Below are positions 10,068 through 21,984 of a stretch of DNA of 64,000 nt, piece by piece. Origin of the DNA: Isoetes taiwanensis (lineage: Eukaryota; Streptophyta; Lycopodiopsida; Isoetales; Isoetaceae); the NCBI GenBank assembly GCA_021234155.1, contig JAJEKV010000035.1:8692779-8756778 (forward strand). Reading direction: 5' to 3'. The position numbers and the translations under genes are program-made. Each line of letters opens with the position of its first letter. Position 1 is the first letter of the stretch. Below the pieces are notes generated by a model. The model did not search any database. It saw nothing but the letters and a program-made list of their open reading frames with translations, and was not told where the DNA came from.

Positions 10068-10846
10068 TAGCTTGCTATGGCAGTGCCAAATCGGCAGGAT
10101 TATGGCCGATTTAATATGCTTGGACGATTCTGGCTTAGGTTAAGAACTGGGGTTTTCGCAGGCCCAATCTTTCAAGCATAGACAATTTTCTGACAAATCC
10201 GGCACTGGGCAAAGGGCTTTCTAACTTCTTCCTTATTTTTTGTGTTTTTGTTTTGTGTACAGGTTAAAATTTCAAATGATGTCGGCTGCAAGACTCACTA
10301 CTTTGTTCTTTGTTTATGATTTCTAGCAGGACAACAGGTCGGATCTTAAGGTTCAGAACAGCGTCCATGTTAGATTTACAGCAAAAAACTAGATTTATTT
10401 TTCTACATGCAGGTCCAACAGAGCAGCGCGTTAGAACGTCCTTATTTCCTCTGATTATTTACTCAATCCATTTGCATTCATATCATAGAGCACAGGAATT
10501 TACAAAGATTTCGTCAGGCAAATCCCTGTAGAAGGCTGGTTTCCAGAAAGCCTTCAAAGCTGCGCTCAATGGCTTGCCGGAAAAGAACCGTACAAAAACG
10601 TAGATAATTCCAAAAATCAATTTTACTCTGCATTTTTTACCGGAAGATAGATATATATAATTCAAAATGACCTTTTTTGGAGCCGGTTTTTTTTTAATAA
10701 TCTTATATATAGAAGGATAAAGGAAAAGGACAATCATTGAAAGGGATAATCATTTTAAGAGATTCGTAACTAAGACATGCACTGTTGTCGAAGTTGCACA
10801 CATGGACTTTAAAGGCCGAGTAAAAACACATGCCAACTTGGCATTA
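10068..10846. other. No gene recognised
   Basis: Right flank of the chromovirus. It starts with repeat-like words shared with the left flank, then becomes T-rich. A Helitron 3' end follows, so part may be Helitron interior. Confidence 0.4.
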
Positions 10847-10876
10847 GCCCGGCAACGTCGGGCACACGTTTACTAG
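10847..10876 (+). mobile_element. Helitron 3' terminus
   Basis: A short hairpin GCCCG-GCAACGT-CGGGC (10847-10863) is followed by ACACGTTTA and then CTAG with T immediately after. That is the Helitron 3' architecture: a GC hairpin about 10 nt before CTRR, inserted 5' of a T. A related end lies at 57160. The 5' end was not located. Confidence 0.75.
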
Positions 10877-13800
10877 TCTACTTACTTAAAATGTTTTTGG
10901 GGGAGGCAGTAACTCCGGGGTGCCCTTTCCCGGTGTTACATTTGGCACCTGAAAATGGGTTTTCCGGGTATGTCTCCTCCTTCCGGCAGACTTTCCCATT
11001 GGGTGCGAGCAGCTAATTTATTGTGGGTTACGGTGTGATTACGATAGTGGTTGGGTTAATTTACAAGCAATACGATGCCTTTTTCATAAAGTTTAGATTA
11101 GGGCCTCTGTTTAAGAAACGTATTTCCTTTGTTCATCTGCGATAGTCGAGGAAAAGAAGGTTGGTTTTGCTCAGAAGGTCACCAGTTTTTACAGATTACA
11201 CATCGTTGAGCATCCAAATTGGTTTTTCTTTGATCTAATAGGGTTAGACAAGGAAAAAGAACAAATCGAAAGTTGGATTAGAAAGCGGATATTCTGCATG
11301 CAGTATTTTAAAATTTGAACTGTATTGCACTGCCGGATTGAAGCACGCAGGTACTGTGGTTCATTCTGCATGTAGTTTTTCTGGATTGAAGCACACCGTA
11401 TTTATTCTGCAGGTACCTTATTTCTAGCCTCAAACGGGGGACTTTTATATTTCGAGTATGGGTCTGATGCCCTCCAGTCTTGTGCCAGATGGAATCAGAG
11501 CACCATGATAATTCATATGTCAGTTTGTCTTCTGGAGTTTAGGACAAAAGCAAGCTTAAAGATTTTGTTGTTTGCGTTTCGATTGCCACCGATACACAGT
11601 TCAAGGTAAACAGAAGATTAAAAGTCCTTATTTATCTCTATTTTGTAGGATGTGCAAGGGCTTTGACTACCTACTTCTCTTTCTTCATGTCTTTTACGTC
11701 ATAATTTAGCCATCCTTTTTCTCGACTGAGCCTTTTTCTCTACAAATCTACAGATCATTCGTCAATGCTTTTCGGGCTTTTGTTCTTCAACGAACAAGGG
11801 CTGGATCTTTGATTTGTCAGGCTAAAGTTTAGCAAGGTAGATCCTTGTTTTTGAACGCAGCAAATGCAGTTGCATTTTTGTTTTCAATTCTGCTTGGATT
11901 GTTTTGAGTAATCTATAAATGATCCAACTTCCAGCTGATTTTTTTTCGTTTCAATGACATCATTATTGGAGCGGACTGCTGAATGGAACTACGGGACAAG
12001 GGCTTCTCTAAGAAGGTTTTCCTCTTTGATGTCACTACATATTTAAAAATCTGTTGCATTTATTTTAGTTCTGTTTTTACATTTTATTGGAGGTTGAGTG
12101 CATGTTTCCGTCTGCAAATTTCTATATTAATCATCTATTTTGTTTAGAGGCATTTATTAAAGTATTTAGAATCTCTGCTCTAGATCTGCCATTGCTTCTT
12201 CTTTAGATCCTCTAGATCTGCCATTGCTTCCATTGCTTTCAAGTGTTATCTACAAGTTAACTCTTATCTACCTTCCATTCTTTAAAATTCATTAGTATTT
12301 CATATAATTGCTTTTCAAGTCCTCCTTTGTGCGCCTCTTCCTGCTCATATTTGTTGGCATATTTTCTTCTATCTTCGCAATTGATTAATTTATTTCATCC
12401 AATGTGCTTTCCCTTGTGTTTATGCTCCCCATTGGAACAAGGTAGATTGTAGCTGTGAACACAGTGCGACTTCATTCTCTTTGCTCTTTCCGCACTGTTT
12501 TTTTAAGAGAGTTCAGTCTAGAAGTATTTGAACACAGTGCGATTTCATTCTCTGTTCAAGTGCAACTTCATTCTCTTTGCTCTTTCGACGTTGTTTTTTT
12601 TAAGAAAATTCAGTTTAGAAGTATTTGCCTTAGAAACTTCTACAGGAGTATTTATCGGAAGTATCCCAAGTAAGGATGAAGTTTTCCCATGCTTCATATT
12701 GATTAGCTTTCGAATTCTTCCCCAAGTAAGGATGAAGTTTTGCCGTGCTTTATGTTGATTAGCTTTTGAATTCATCATATATTATAGCATTTGAGATAAT
12801 GCATTTGACGGTTTGAGGCTGCAATCTATTCTACTGATAAATGAGGCCTCCACTTATGCTATTATAACTACATAAAAGTACCCTTATTTCTCTTGGTTCT
12901 ATTTTGGCCTAGATTGCATTTTGAAGCTGCTACTAAAAGCCATGTAGTTTTTGTTCATCAAGTAGCTATTAATTGTGCTTTGAATTTTGACCGCAGGTTG
13001 TCACATGAGGTACTATCTATTTGTCTACATTCACTTGATGTTGTCTCACTGCAAATTGGGTGGGTGGAAAAGGGAGACATTAGTCTAACTGCACATTGGA
13101 GAATCGACAAGCTATTTTCAATCATCTCTTGATTGCCAGTGAGGTTGCACGTTATGTCTTTTGTGCATGCATAAGGTTAATTTTTGCTATCTAAAGTATT
13201 GTGAGTCTTTCATGATTTATTTATTTTCTCTGATCGTGCTTTGGATTATGGGTCAGATTAGGTGATTTTTGCGTTGCTGTTCCATTGATCTTAATGGCAC
13301 ATTTATTTTCTTTGATCAGGCTTTGGAGTAGGGTCAGATTAGATAATTTTTGCGTTGCTGTTCTATTGATCTTAATGTCAGAACTAACATTGTGTCATCC
13401 GTTCATCTCCTACCATCTCGCCTAGAACTAGAGTCATGAATATAAAGCTTTTTTTTTGTGACAAAAGTCATTGACCATACAATCTACAATCTGTTATCAG
13501 TAACATTGTTAAAGACAAGTCCTTGCTATTCTAGAGCAAAAGCTTGCAGATCTTTGTTGCAGATTTTGAGACTTTTTTCCTTTAATGCAGTTAAACTTGC
13601 ATCACTCCACTTGCAGATCTTTGTTGCAGATTTTGAGTTTATTCAACTTTATTCCTATGTACAGTTTAACTTGCAGCATTCCATAAAGATTCCTTTGCCT
13701 CTGGAAAGATACATTTTGTGCAGGGTTTCAAAATGACTGAAAAATGAATAGAGGTCGTTGAAATAATAGTACCAATGTGATGTTGAAATAATAGCTCATT

Positions 13801-14184
13801 GTTGATAGTTAAGATTGCAACAAATTATACAATTAACACATTACACAATTAACTCATGTATAATGCGAGGTAAGAATGAAAATGGGTTGCAATTGTCGGT
13901 GATATTCGTCTGTGATTGTAATCGTCGTTGTCGTGCAATTTTGTCATTGGCTACATGGCTAGAATAGTCGTTGCCTTACATTTACAAAGTTAGATTTACT
14001 AACTTAGAGTTCGCATTTCTAAGTAGCAAAAGCTGAGGCAAAACTTTAATTTGAAACAAATGCACTCACCATGCATTTTGAAGGTAGAGTTATTGACTTA
14101 GAGTTTGCAATTCTAAGTAGCAAGCTGCAATGCTATATCAACTTAACCCTTGCATTTGCATATTTAAATAATCTCGTTGGTGCC
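10877..14184. repeat. Non-coding tract with many local tandem duplications
   Basis: No exon was identified. Independent two-copy tandem duplications occur at 12178 (period 32), 12457 (73), 12665 (56), 13221 (82), 13543 (67) and 13991 (94), each with a few mismatches. A weaker one occurs near 11334. T-rich composition with CAG and GTAAG words suggests intron or leader-like DNA, but no open frame supports a gene. Confidence 0.65.
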
Positions 14185-14224
14185 TAATAATGCCATTCTC
14201 ACATTCCAGCTTGAGCGCAAATAG

Positions 14225-14466
14225 TTTCTGTTGCGTCCAGCTTTTGGAATATCAATCAACAAGTCACAGGGCCAAACAATGGAGATGTTCAGTTATATTT
14301 GCCAAATCTAGTATTTGGTCACCGACAACTCTACATGGCACTCTCAAGAGCTCAACGAATCCAAGGCATAAAGGTCCAATACTTGAAAATCTGTATTTAC
14401 GGTTGCATGGCATCTTACAGGAAACTGATCCCATTACATAAGATCCCGATTTGGTTAAATTTATAG
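14225..14466 (+). pseudogene. Helitron Rep-helicase C-terminal fragment (type 1)
   Basis: The frame reads LLRPAFGISINKSQGQTMEM and, after one frameshift, YLPNLVFGHRQLYMALSRAQ, then IQGIKV and a TAG at 14464. INKSQGQT and the F.HGQLY.ALSRA segment are the last conserved motifs of PIF1/RecD-type helicases carried by Helitrons. The order and spacing are right, but only the C-terminal quarter or less of the helicase is present. A 30-bp perfect tandem duplication begins inside the last codons. A decayed cellular PIF1 is less likely because the reading ends shortly after the ALSRA motif, as in Helitrons. Confidence 0.8.
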
Positions 14467-14497
14467 GATAAGATCCCGATTTGGTTAAATTTATAGG
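14438..14497. repeat. Perfect 30-bp tandem duplication
   Basis: The unit starting ATAAGATCCCGATTTGG occurs twice with no mismatch (14438-14467 and 14468-14497), overlapping the end of the helicase fragment. Confidence 0.9.
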
Positions 14498-14499
14498 AT

Positions 14500-16209
14500 A
14501 TCAAATATATTGATGTACTTAACTATTTTTTTTGGAATGTCGTTTCATGTTTTCTGTTTTTTTTTGAAAGGGTGATTTGGCTCCCACATTCATGTTAAAC
14601 AACTGGGCTCTCTATTGAAACCCTTTTTCTTTGATGGCCAATTAATACATTGATGGGACTCTTATCAGACAATTTAAAAAGGTAATTCAGAAAACAAATC
14701 AAGTCCACTCTTGTAAACATCAAGCTGTGGCACTGTAACAACATTCGACATCACACATGATATGTCTGTAGAGTAACACACTTACATTAGAGACATGTAA
14801 AAACACACAAGCTCCTATATTAGCGGGAAAGCTGTTATGGTGTCTTTGATTAGTACAGAAGAAGAGTAAGGACGGTTACAAATCCATTCATCTATGGCCT
14901 TGCTTTCAAGCACCCAGTATTGCATTGCTATAATTGTAAATGGTTCAAGCATTAGGTTTTTTCCCTTCCAAAGTGGAGCAAAGCAGGCTTCAAATCAACT
15001 TTATTCTTTTCCTTCATTTTGTTTAGGGTAAGGTAAGCATTTATACTTTTGAAGCCCTTCTAGTATTCCTGATGTTTCTAGAAGCTCATATTAGCAATCT
15101 TGTAATTTCTTGCTTCCCTTTGCTATGAACTCTGAGCAAGCTAAGGCAAGGCAATGCGTCCTGGGGGGTCAATTCTTCCAGCTCCATTATTTTACTAGGA
15201 AACTTCTTAGTGTCAAGTGTGCAGCACCAGGACCCCTATCACATGAAACCATTGGGCAAAAAACTCAATCCAACAGCTCACAACGTGTTTAAAGCTATTA
15301 GAGCTGGATAGCTATATTCTGAAAAAGCTGGAATCATGTCTAACTTTTCCAATAGTTTTGGCGTATAGTTTTTTAGGGTTTCTATTTTTGTATTTTTGGA
15401 GGTTTATGTTGTTTTAATGTGGTATTTTTAAGAGTACTATATGCTTTAGTACTTTGAAAATAGGGTTCCCTATTTTGTAAGCATTTTTTTTCCTTTAGTT
15501 GGTAAGGGAGAAACGCTATTATAGCAGCGTCTCCTTCATATTTGGACTTCCCTATTCCAGAGCATGGCTAATGGAGGCATTGTCGAAGGTTTTAGAAGCT
15601 TCAGCTACCATGGAGATGGGAAGACCAAATCGGCCTTCTAGCCCTGATTCAGTGCAGGTACAAGTCCAAAAATTTGCAAATAACTGACAGATTAAATACT
15701 CAAATTGGGTTTGCAAAATGGCACGAAGATGCCTTGCCAAATTTTTTCTAGTAGTTTCGTGCATGATATATTTTGTTGCACTGGAGCCCCTTTTTCTAGC
15801 CATGTTTGAGTCCGGAGATTCTCATATTGATGTCAGAAACATTACATATTAAAAAAAAAAAAAAAAAAAAAAACACATTCAGAGTTATTAGATTGCACTT
15901 CAAAGATGCCATTGCCCTTAAATATAAACGTCATCAATTTTATATTATACAAGAATTTAACGCTGGCGGAGCCAGCGGTTTGTGCACTTTGAGAGTGGGA
16001 TGTAAATATGTATTTTTTGTATGAAATTTTTGAGCTTGTATGAGTTCATTTCTTCTGGCACCCCTGGGAGTTGAACCTATGTATGACTGTTAGTGTCGTG
16101 CCCACAGTGTGGGTAGAGCATCGATGTTTTAGGCCATGGGTGCTCTGGCGATATCATCGGCGTGGATTGTAACGGAGGGTTTTTTTTTTCTTTGGGTGCA
16201 TACCTTGAT
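14500..16209. other. No gene recognised; poly-A run
   Basis: Mixed AT-rich DNA with a run of about 22 A at 15851-15872. A short GC-richer patch at 15500-15690 has an open plus-strand frame, but nothing recognisable. GGAGTTGAACC at 16067-16077 is a reversed B-box-like word, discussed under rejected items. Confidence 0.4.
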
Positions 16210-16490
16210 TTATGATAAGAGTTCTCTGTAGACGACGTTTGTTGTAGTTTGTGCTATATTGTTTGGATCCAAGAGAATTAGTACATCTTCTTTCCTTCGC
16301 ACATGAGTGAGGGCTGTGTACAATTGGCCATGTGCGAAAACTTTAGTTCGTAGGTCAAGGACTATTTTGTCGAGTGTAAGTTCTAAACAGCTATTGAATA
16401 CTGTAGAATAGACTGGTCGGAATGAAAGTTGTCCTCTGTGAATAGTCCATGGTCGGTCATCTGGTTGAGTAAAAGAACGACTCGGGAGAT
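16210..16490 (-). pseudogene. Helitron Rep-helicase C-terminal fragment (type 2)
   Basis: A minus-strand frame ending at TAA 16212-16210 reads RPVYSTVFNS, LTLDKIVLDLRTKVFAHGQ, LYTALTHVRRKEDVLIL and a short tail. This is the terminal helicase motif block of PIF1-like helicases found in Helitrons (family form: Q-G-x-T-L, then V-F-x-H-G-Q-L-Y-x-A-L-S-R-V). The QG pair is replaced by LE, which is not expected in an active enzyme. A stop and probable frameshift lie just upstream near 16475. It differs clearly from the fragment at 14.2 kb, so two Helitron lineages left debris here. Confidence 0.82.
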
Positions 16491-16699
16491 GGGATCAATA
16501 GCGCAAATATAAGATGCAAAATTAGAATAAGCAGATAAATAAAGTGGGCAACATGAACATAAGATGGAAAACTAGAAGTGGTCTTGAATTAGATATTCAA
16601 TAAGGTTTGATTATGTCTAATGTTAGTATAAATTGGACAACATGGAGATAAGATACGAAACGAGTCAAATAAAGCTAGGTGAGTAGGGATTGAGAAGGA

Positions 16700-17335
16700 G
16701 CCTAGAAACTTAAGTAAAGAAAGAACATCGAATAATTAGCTTGGATGATGATTCATTGTCAATCCTCATCTGTTTTTTGATGCATTATGTCTAAGAGGTA
16801 TCTTGGACTTTCGTATTGCCTACGTCAAACTTAACATGTGGTGAGTGGATTGTTGGATAGATGTCTATTTGGATATATTTAAGAAGGACCTTGAAAACTT
16901 AGTAAAGGAAGAACTTCGAATCATAATTAAAGGGTTGTAAACATAAAGAACAATAGAATGTGGCATTTGCACTCACCTTGGATGGTCTCATTTTTTCGTC
17001 ATGATTTGTTGTTCGTCTTGATCCATTACATTCAGCGGGTGCTCTGGGCTTTTGGATTTCCTATGCAATAAGGTAACGTGCGATGAGTGCATTGTTGGCT
17101 ACTAAGTAAGCAAGGATCAAGAAACACCTTCGAAATATAGATGGAGAAGGAAGATTAAATAATAAATAGATAGATAACGATAAACATAAAGAAGAATAGG
17201 ATGTAGCACCTACAGTTACCTTGCATGTGCCCCCTTTTTTGTCGTCATTTGTTGTTGCACGATTTGTTTTTGTATCGAATATATTCGACGCGTGGTTTAG
17301 ACTTTCAAAATTTCTATGTAAGATTTTACATGTAA
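16700..17335. repeat. Three divergent copies of a ~190-300-bp unit
   Basis: Blocks near 16725-16830, 16915-17060 and 17150-17330 share the same order of words: AAAGGAAGAAC-TCGAAT-type start, ATAAAGAA-AATAG, a TCGTCAT-TTGTTG core, and a CTCTGGGCTTTTGGATT-like end. On the minus strand each core ends in AAG, followed in two copies by GTGAGTG or GTAACTG, like an exon end. No open frame is shared, so function is unknown. Confidence 0.5.
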
Positions 17336-17779
17336 TTAAACATTCATGCATGAGAACATAAATGCAAGTGGCAAAGTTATTGAATTTTAGAATAGGTGGA
17401 TATTTTCATGGGCAGTTTGATTACTATACGAATATTTCAAATTGATGTCAAGGTGCTTTATTCGGAGATTGACATTCCAGCCTAGTATTTTAAGTATGTA
17501 GTGAATCCAATAACATCAATTAAATATTCATCCAGGAAGAGCTACATCTGAGAAGTGAACTTATTGGATTTTAGAATGAGTGGACAATTTGGCCGCTGTG
17601 CTTACGTAGATGTTGACATATAAGTATAGTCTTTCAATTGTAAGTAACATTTATCATTATATTGCGTGAGATGAAAATAATTATACGCCTACTACCGTCG
17701 ACTTCGTCGGATAACCTAACCGGAAATATAGATAATTTCAAAAATGTTTCACCCGGAATAATCTCATATTTAGTTAGAT
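17336..17779. other. No gene recognised
   Basis: AT-rich DNA between the divergent repeats and the hAT-like element; no coding or structural feature identified. Confidence 0.4.
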
Positions 17780-18706
17780 TAGGGTCATTTCCCACTTGCC
17801 ATTAATAAGTTAAGTTAAATAGGGCAAATAACTGGAACTTGCTTTCCCATTGACCCTTAAGTTAATATCAATTAAGTTAATTCCGGTTAATTTTTAACTG
17901 TTCATTAACTTAACGGAGCATCCTTCTCACTAGAAAAAATTAAGTTTATTTTTTAACCAGATTTAAAAATATTTAACCAACTAGTGCAAAAGTTAAGTGA
18001 CCTAAGCAAGGTCCACTTAACTTCTAACTTTTTTGGTTAAGCATTAAGCTAACTTAACTACGAGTAAGAAATAGTTCCAGTTAGGTTAGACTCTTAAATT
18101 GTAATTTTGACAAGGATGCCAACTAGTTGACCAAGTGTCTTATTAGTTTGATAGATTGAATAAAAAACATTAAAATAGGAGGTGGATTTTAAGAATTTTA
18201 TGATTGATTGACTGGTCACGTAGTACTTGACTAGAAAATAATAAAATGGAGAGAGTTGACTACAAGTCAATTGATTGGCAAGAAAGTGTCTAAGTTAACC
18301 AAAAGTCAACTCATTGACTAGAGAGTCAACCACTTTACTAGATTTTACTAGGTAGTCAAATAATTCACAAAAATAGTAACTTGACAAAAAAAGTCATATC
18401 CACCATTTAACTTAACCGTATCTCTTAACTGAAATGAGAAACGAACACATTTATCTTTAACCTAACAAAACTTCTTAACTACTAGTGTGAAGCACAAGCT
18501 TATTATAAAGGTTAGGTTAAGTTGATTTCATGAGCTTAACCTAAGTGGTCCATAATTGGTATTGTGCGAATGCATATATTTACAATCCTTTAAAATGTCT
18601 TAACTTAATGACTTTAATGGGAAATCACAATCTACTTTCCATTAAGTTAAGAGATAACCAACTGGTTAAGTTAACCTAATCTAATTGCGAGTGGGAAACC
18701 ACCCTT
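17780..18706. mobile_element. Non-autonomous hAT-like element, 927 bp
   Basis: The ends are inverted: TAGGGTCATTTCCCACT at the left versus AAGGGTGGTTTCCCACT as the inverse of the right. AGTTAGAT stands directly outside both (17772-17779 and 18707-18714), an 8-bp target duplication typical of hAT elements; the match can be extended to 10 bp. The interior is very AT-rich and filled with TTAAGTTAA-type and GTCAACT/TTGACTAG words in both orientations, so the two halves are loosely self-complementary. No transposase frame is present. Confidence 0.75.
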
Positions 18707-18714
18707 AGTTAGAT

Positions 18715-19007
18715 AAGTCTATCTTCAAATCAAAAGTATGATGTTTATTAGAGCATAAAATGATTTCTACGCTAATTTCACATGAATCTATTTAAAAGTA
18801 AAATTTTCAAATATATTATTTTGAAAAGTCTCAATTTTCAGTGATTTAACGAAATAGAAGTTTGAAAAGCAGATAATTTATAAACAAATCTTGATACTTT
18901 GTAAATGATTGATTAAATACTCTTAGCACATATTATAATAAATGATATTTTGATTTAAAATATATCTTTTAAAATTGTAATATACAAAAGAATCTCATGA
19001 ACAACGT
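18715..19007. other. AT-rich spacer
   Basis: Nothing recognised. Confidence 0.4.
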
Positions 19008-19328
19008 GTGATAAAAGAGAATTTATTAAATTGTAAATACAAACTTATGTATAATCTAGATAATATGTCTTATAGTTCTGCCGATGCCGATGCCGATGCC
19101 CTTGCTGAGGCTTTGTGTAGCGGCCTGTGTAAGTTAGAGACCTTGGATTTATCAGACTGGTGGGAGTACTCTAGGGTTGATGGGAATGCAGTGCTGATAA
19201 GCCTAGGAAAGGCCCTTAAGAGCAACAGATGTAGGTTGAAGAACCTGTATATGAAGGGTTTGAACATAGAGGATGAGGGAGTGCATGTGTTAATACTTTA
19301 TTATTGTAATATTGTTACAAAATTATAA
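19008..19328 (+). pseudogene. Ribonuclease-inhibitor-type LRR fragment
   Basis: The central part of this 106-codon frame reads ADALAEALCSGLCKLETLDLS, then a spacer, then LGKALKSN and LKNLYMKGLNIEDEGVHVL. The pattern is two consecutive leucine-rich repeats of the long RNI type (LxxLxLxxNxIxDEGxxxLxxAL), known from NLR and RanGAP-like proteins. The first ~20 residues and the last 10 look like random AT-rich DNA, so only about 70 codons (19075-19290) are likely derived from a real gene. No NB-ARC or other domain is seen nearby. It is probably an isolated exon fragment. Confidence 0.55.
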
Positions 19329-19329
19329 A

Positions 19330-19685
19330 AATTTAATCTCCTGAATTATTGCGCTTTGTCTACTATTATTTAAAAACTATTATAATTTTAATAACTCTTA
19401 TACTTGAAAGAACTATATACATTTTAAATGTCTTTTAAAAATATTTAAAGTAACGTTTAGATTAAAATTAGTCAGATGACTAGTTTATGCCCCATTTTTT
19501 AGATAGTTTATTAGTGTTAAGATAAATAACAGATGTCATTTGTAATAAAAAAGAACGAGCTGGAAATATTATAATATAATAATAACACCGAGAAATTATA
19601 AATTAGACTTTAAAATGTCTAAATATATTTGAATATGTAATTTTTGCAAAGACGCCGTACTAGAAAAGAGTTGTAGGAAAGATTA
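19330..19685. other. AT-rich spacer
   Basis: Nothing recognised. Confidence 0.4.
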
Positions 19686-21230
19686 AGGCAGTTAAGAGTC
19701 CCCCAGGAGTTGCAAAATGCAGTATATAGTCTAATCAAAATATGTTCAACTCGAATCTCACCATCAGACCAGCTTGTCAACAGTAGTATCGGAGTCCGCC
19801 AAAGATGCCCACTCTATCCATGTTATTTGGACAATACATTGATCAGCTTGAGTTTTGTCCTACTCAGCATATGGGTGGAGGAGCCCACCTAGTTCCCTAT
19901 ATCATTTGGCAGCTGATATATATAGATGATGTGGATCTCTTATCCCTGCACGTATGCAGCAACATCTGGATATACTGGGTATTTTCTATCAGGATATTAG
20001 AATACTCGTCAATTTGGTCAAGACCAAGGTGTCCTCATATCGTCTTCGTGACAATAAGATAGGATTGCTTCACTTATGAAGATTGAAATGTGGAAGGAAT
20101 GCAGACATATAATTACCTGAAAGTGGAGTTCTCAACTACCACGTACTGGGATACTTGTATCCGACAGCGGTGACAGTAGGTTGAAAGGTTTTATATGCAA
20201 TGTAGAACAATTGTTATATAGCCAAGCTTTATGACTGGTCCCACCAGTCATACCTGTTTAGAGTTTTGGTGGAGCCAGTTCTTCTATATGGAGAGAAGGT
20301 ATGGGGCCAGTCATATCACTTGCCACTTGAGAGGACTTGGAGAGAGTTCAGAATGCCTTTTTCACTCGAGCACCTGTAAGTAAAGTTCATAGTCCCGAAT
20401 CTTCTGCACGAGATATGGTTCTTACCACTTCAGAGCGCTGTGCTAGAACGTCACAAAATATACTTTCAGAAGGTAGTCAACATAGAACACACTCGCCTTT
20501 CAATCGACGTTTGTACAATTGCCATGGGTTCATAACGCCTTAAAACATACTAGAAGGAGAAACATGCCATTTGGGGCTCAAGATGGAATGAAAGTGGATA
20601 CAATTAAACATAATGAGAACCACAATTCCGGAGGCAGTATCTAGACATGTGCTTCGTAAGTAAGCGTTCAGACACTAGGGATTTATAACTAGTGAAAACA
20701 TCACACTACAAGACCCAATTAATCTAGCACCTTGTCAGGGTTTCACAGGGGTACCTGTTAGCGCATTTGCCCATGAAGAAGCATGGAGTGATTGCGTCTA
20801 TTCTCAAACGAGAGCACCACTTAAGAATTGAGACATGCAAATGGGCTCGTGAAGAACGAGAAGACATGATCTGCCAATGTTGCCAACTAGGAGTTATTGA
20901 TGCCAAACTCTTCAAAACTGCCCATCTTTTGGCCTATCAGGCACGTTATGCTGGGTTGGTTACACTTAACCAACCAGTGTAAGTGATGTTGGAGACGACT
21001 TCAATTGAGGGGTACTAGGATCATACCTCCCTGAGGTAACGGACATGCAAACTCAGTTGTGTCCTTTGTCACTACTTTAAAATGTATAAATGTATAGTTT
21101 ACAGCAAGCCTATTACTACTAAAGTTTTTTCCTCGAAACCCTTCGGGGAGGTTTTATATTCTGGATAGTAATAGGTTTTTTGTGTTTTTTTTGTTTATCC
21201 CATAGGCTTTTTGGTCTGGGGGGATGAAAA
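19686..21230 (+). pseudogene. LINE copy 1, reverse transcriptase to 3' end
   Basis: Broken plus-strand frames read SIGVRQRCPL, LFGQYIDQLEF and QLIYIDDVDLLS (catalytic YIDD at 19919-19930), which are the non-LTR reverse transcriptase blocks in correct order. Further on, PMKKHGVIASI, HHLRIETCKWAREER and CQCCQLGVID give the cysteine-containing C-terminal region, homologous to the copy at 53.8-55.5 kb. The 3' part keeps CCTCGAAACCCTTCGGGGAGG near 21130. There are many stops and frameshifts and no 5' half. Confidence 0.85.
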
Positions 21231-21984
21231 GCCTAAATTAGTTCAATCTAATGATGTCGTCTCTTACCCATTTTTTTTTCTTTTTTTAATGGGCCAAAAT
21301 AAGATCTTAATTAGAATAAGATCTCATAGAAATGTTTCCTTCCATTTTCTTTTTAAAGGACGACATATTGTGTTAAAATATCATAATAGATACAAATATA
21401 TTAGCACAGGCGGGACAAAATCTCAGAGGATAATTACAACCCACTGAGTGCAACAACTCACCTGTATAAGTAAGAACATGCATAGAAACCTCAAAAATTA
21501 AATGCCGCTTAACAAGGGCAAGATCTCATAGAAACGTTTTTTCATGGTTGTTCATTCCTTTTTGCTTGCTTTGCTTCGTGGTTTACTCGGATGACTATAA
21601 GCTTACTACCATTTTGTGTTGCTCATAAGGCTATAAGGAAAGTACTCACCTTGAAGCTTTATTTTATTTCGTCAAAGAAGTGCCATATTGTTACATGTTT
21701 TTTTTTACATGTTAGTAAGAATGTCAAGAACATGCAGAGAAAAGATATAGTTGAGCAATGTTTTTAGACGCCCACACTACTGTTGAAAAGCTGGTTTGAT
21801 GGCGACATTTGAGCTAAGCATTTTGTGTGCAGTCCATATACTGCATTTTGCAACTTATGAAAAACTTTCAATTACATCTTTTCCACAACTTTTCCCATGG
21901 TACTGTATTGTAAGTCTTTGCAAAATCTACAAAGCAGCAACATATATCTTTCCCTTTATTCCTATAGTCCTCTACCAAGGCCCA
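21231..21984. other. No gene recognised
   Basis: AT-rich DNA between two LINE fragments of opposite orientation. Confidence 0.4.

Noticed and set aside
16067-16121. Possible tRNA gene or SINE head (reverse B-box GGAGTTGAACC and a GGGTAGAGCATC D-arm-like word)
   Set aside because: The two boxes are on opposite strands and in the wrong order, so no cloverleaf or polymerase III promoter forms.
17688-17705. Further Helitron ends at 17.69 and 61.03 kb (CCTACTAACGGGCC-like words with small palindromes)
   Set aside because: No CTRR followed by T at the proper distance from a hairpin in either orientation.
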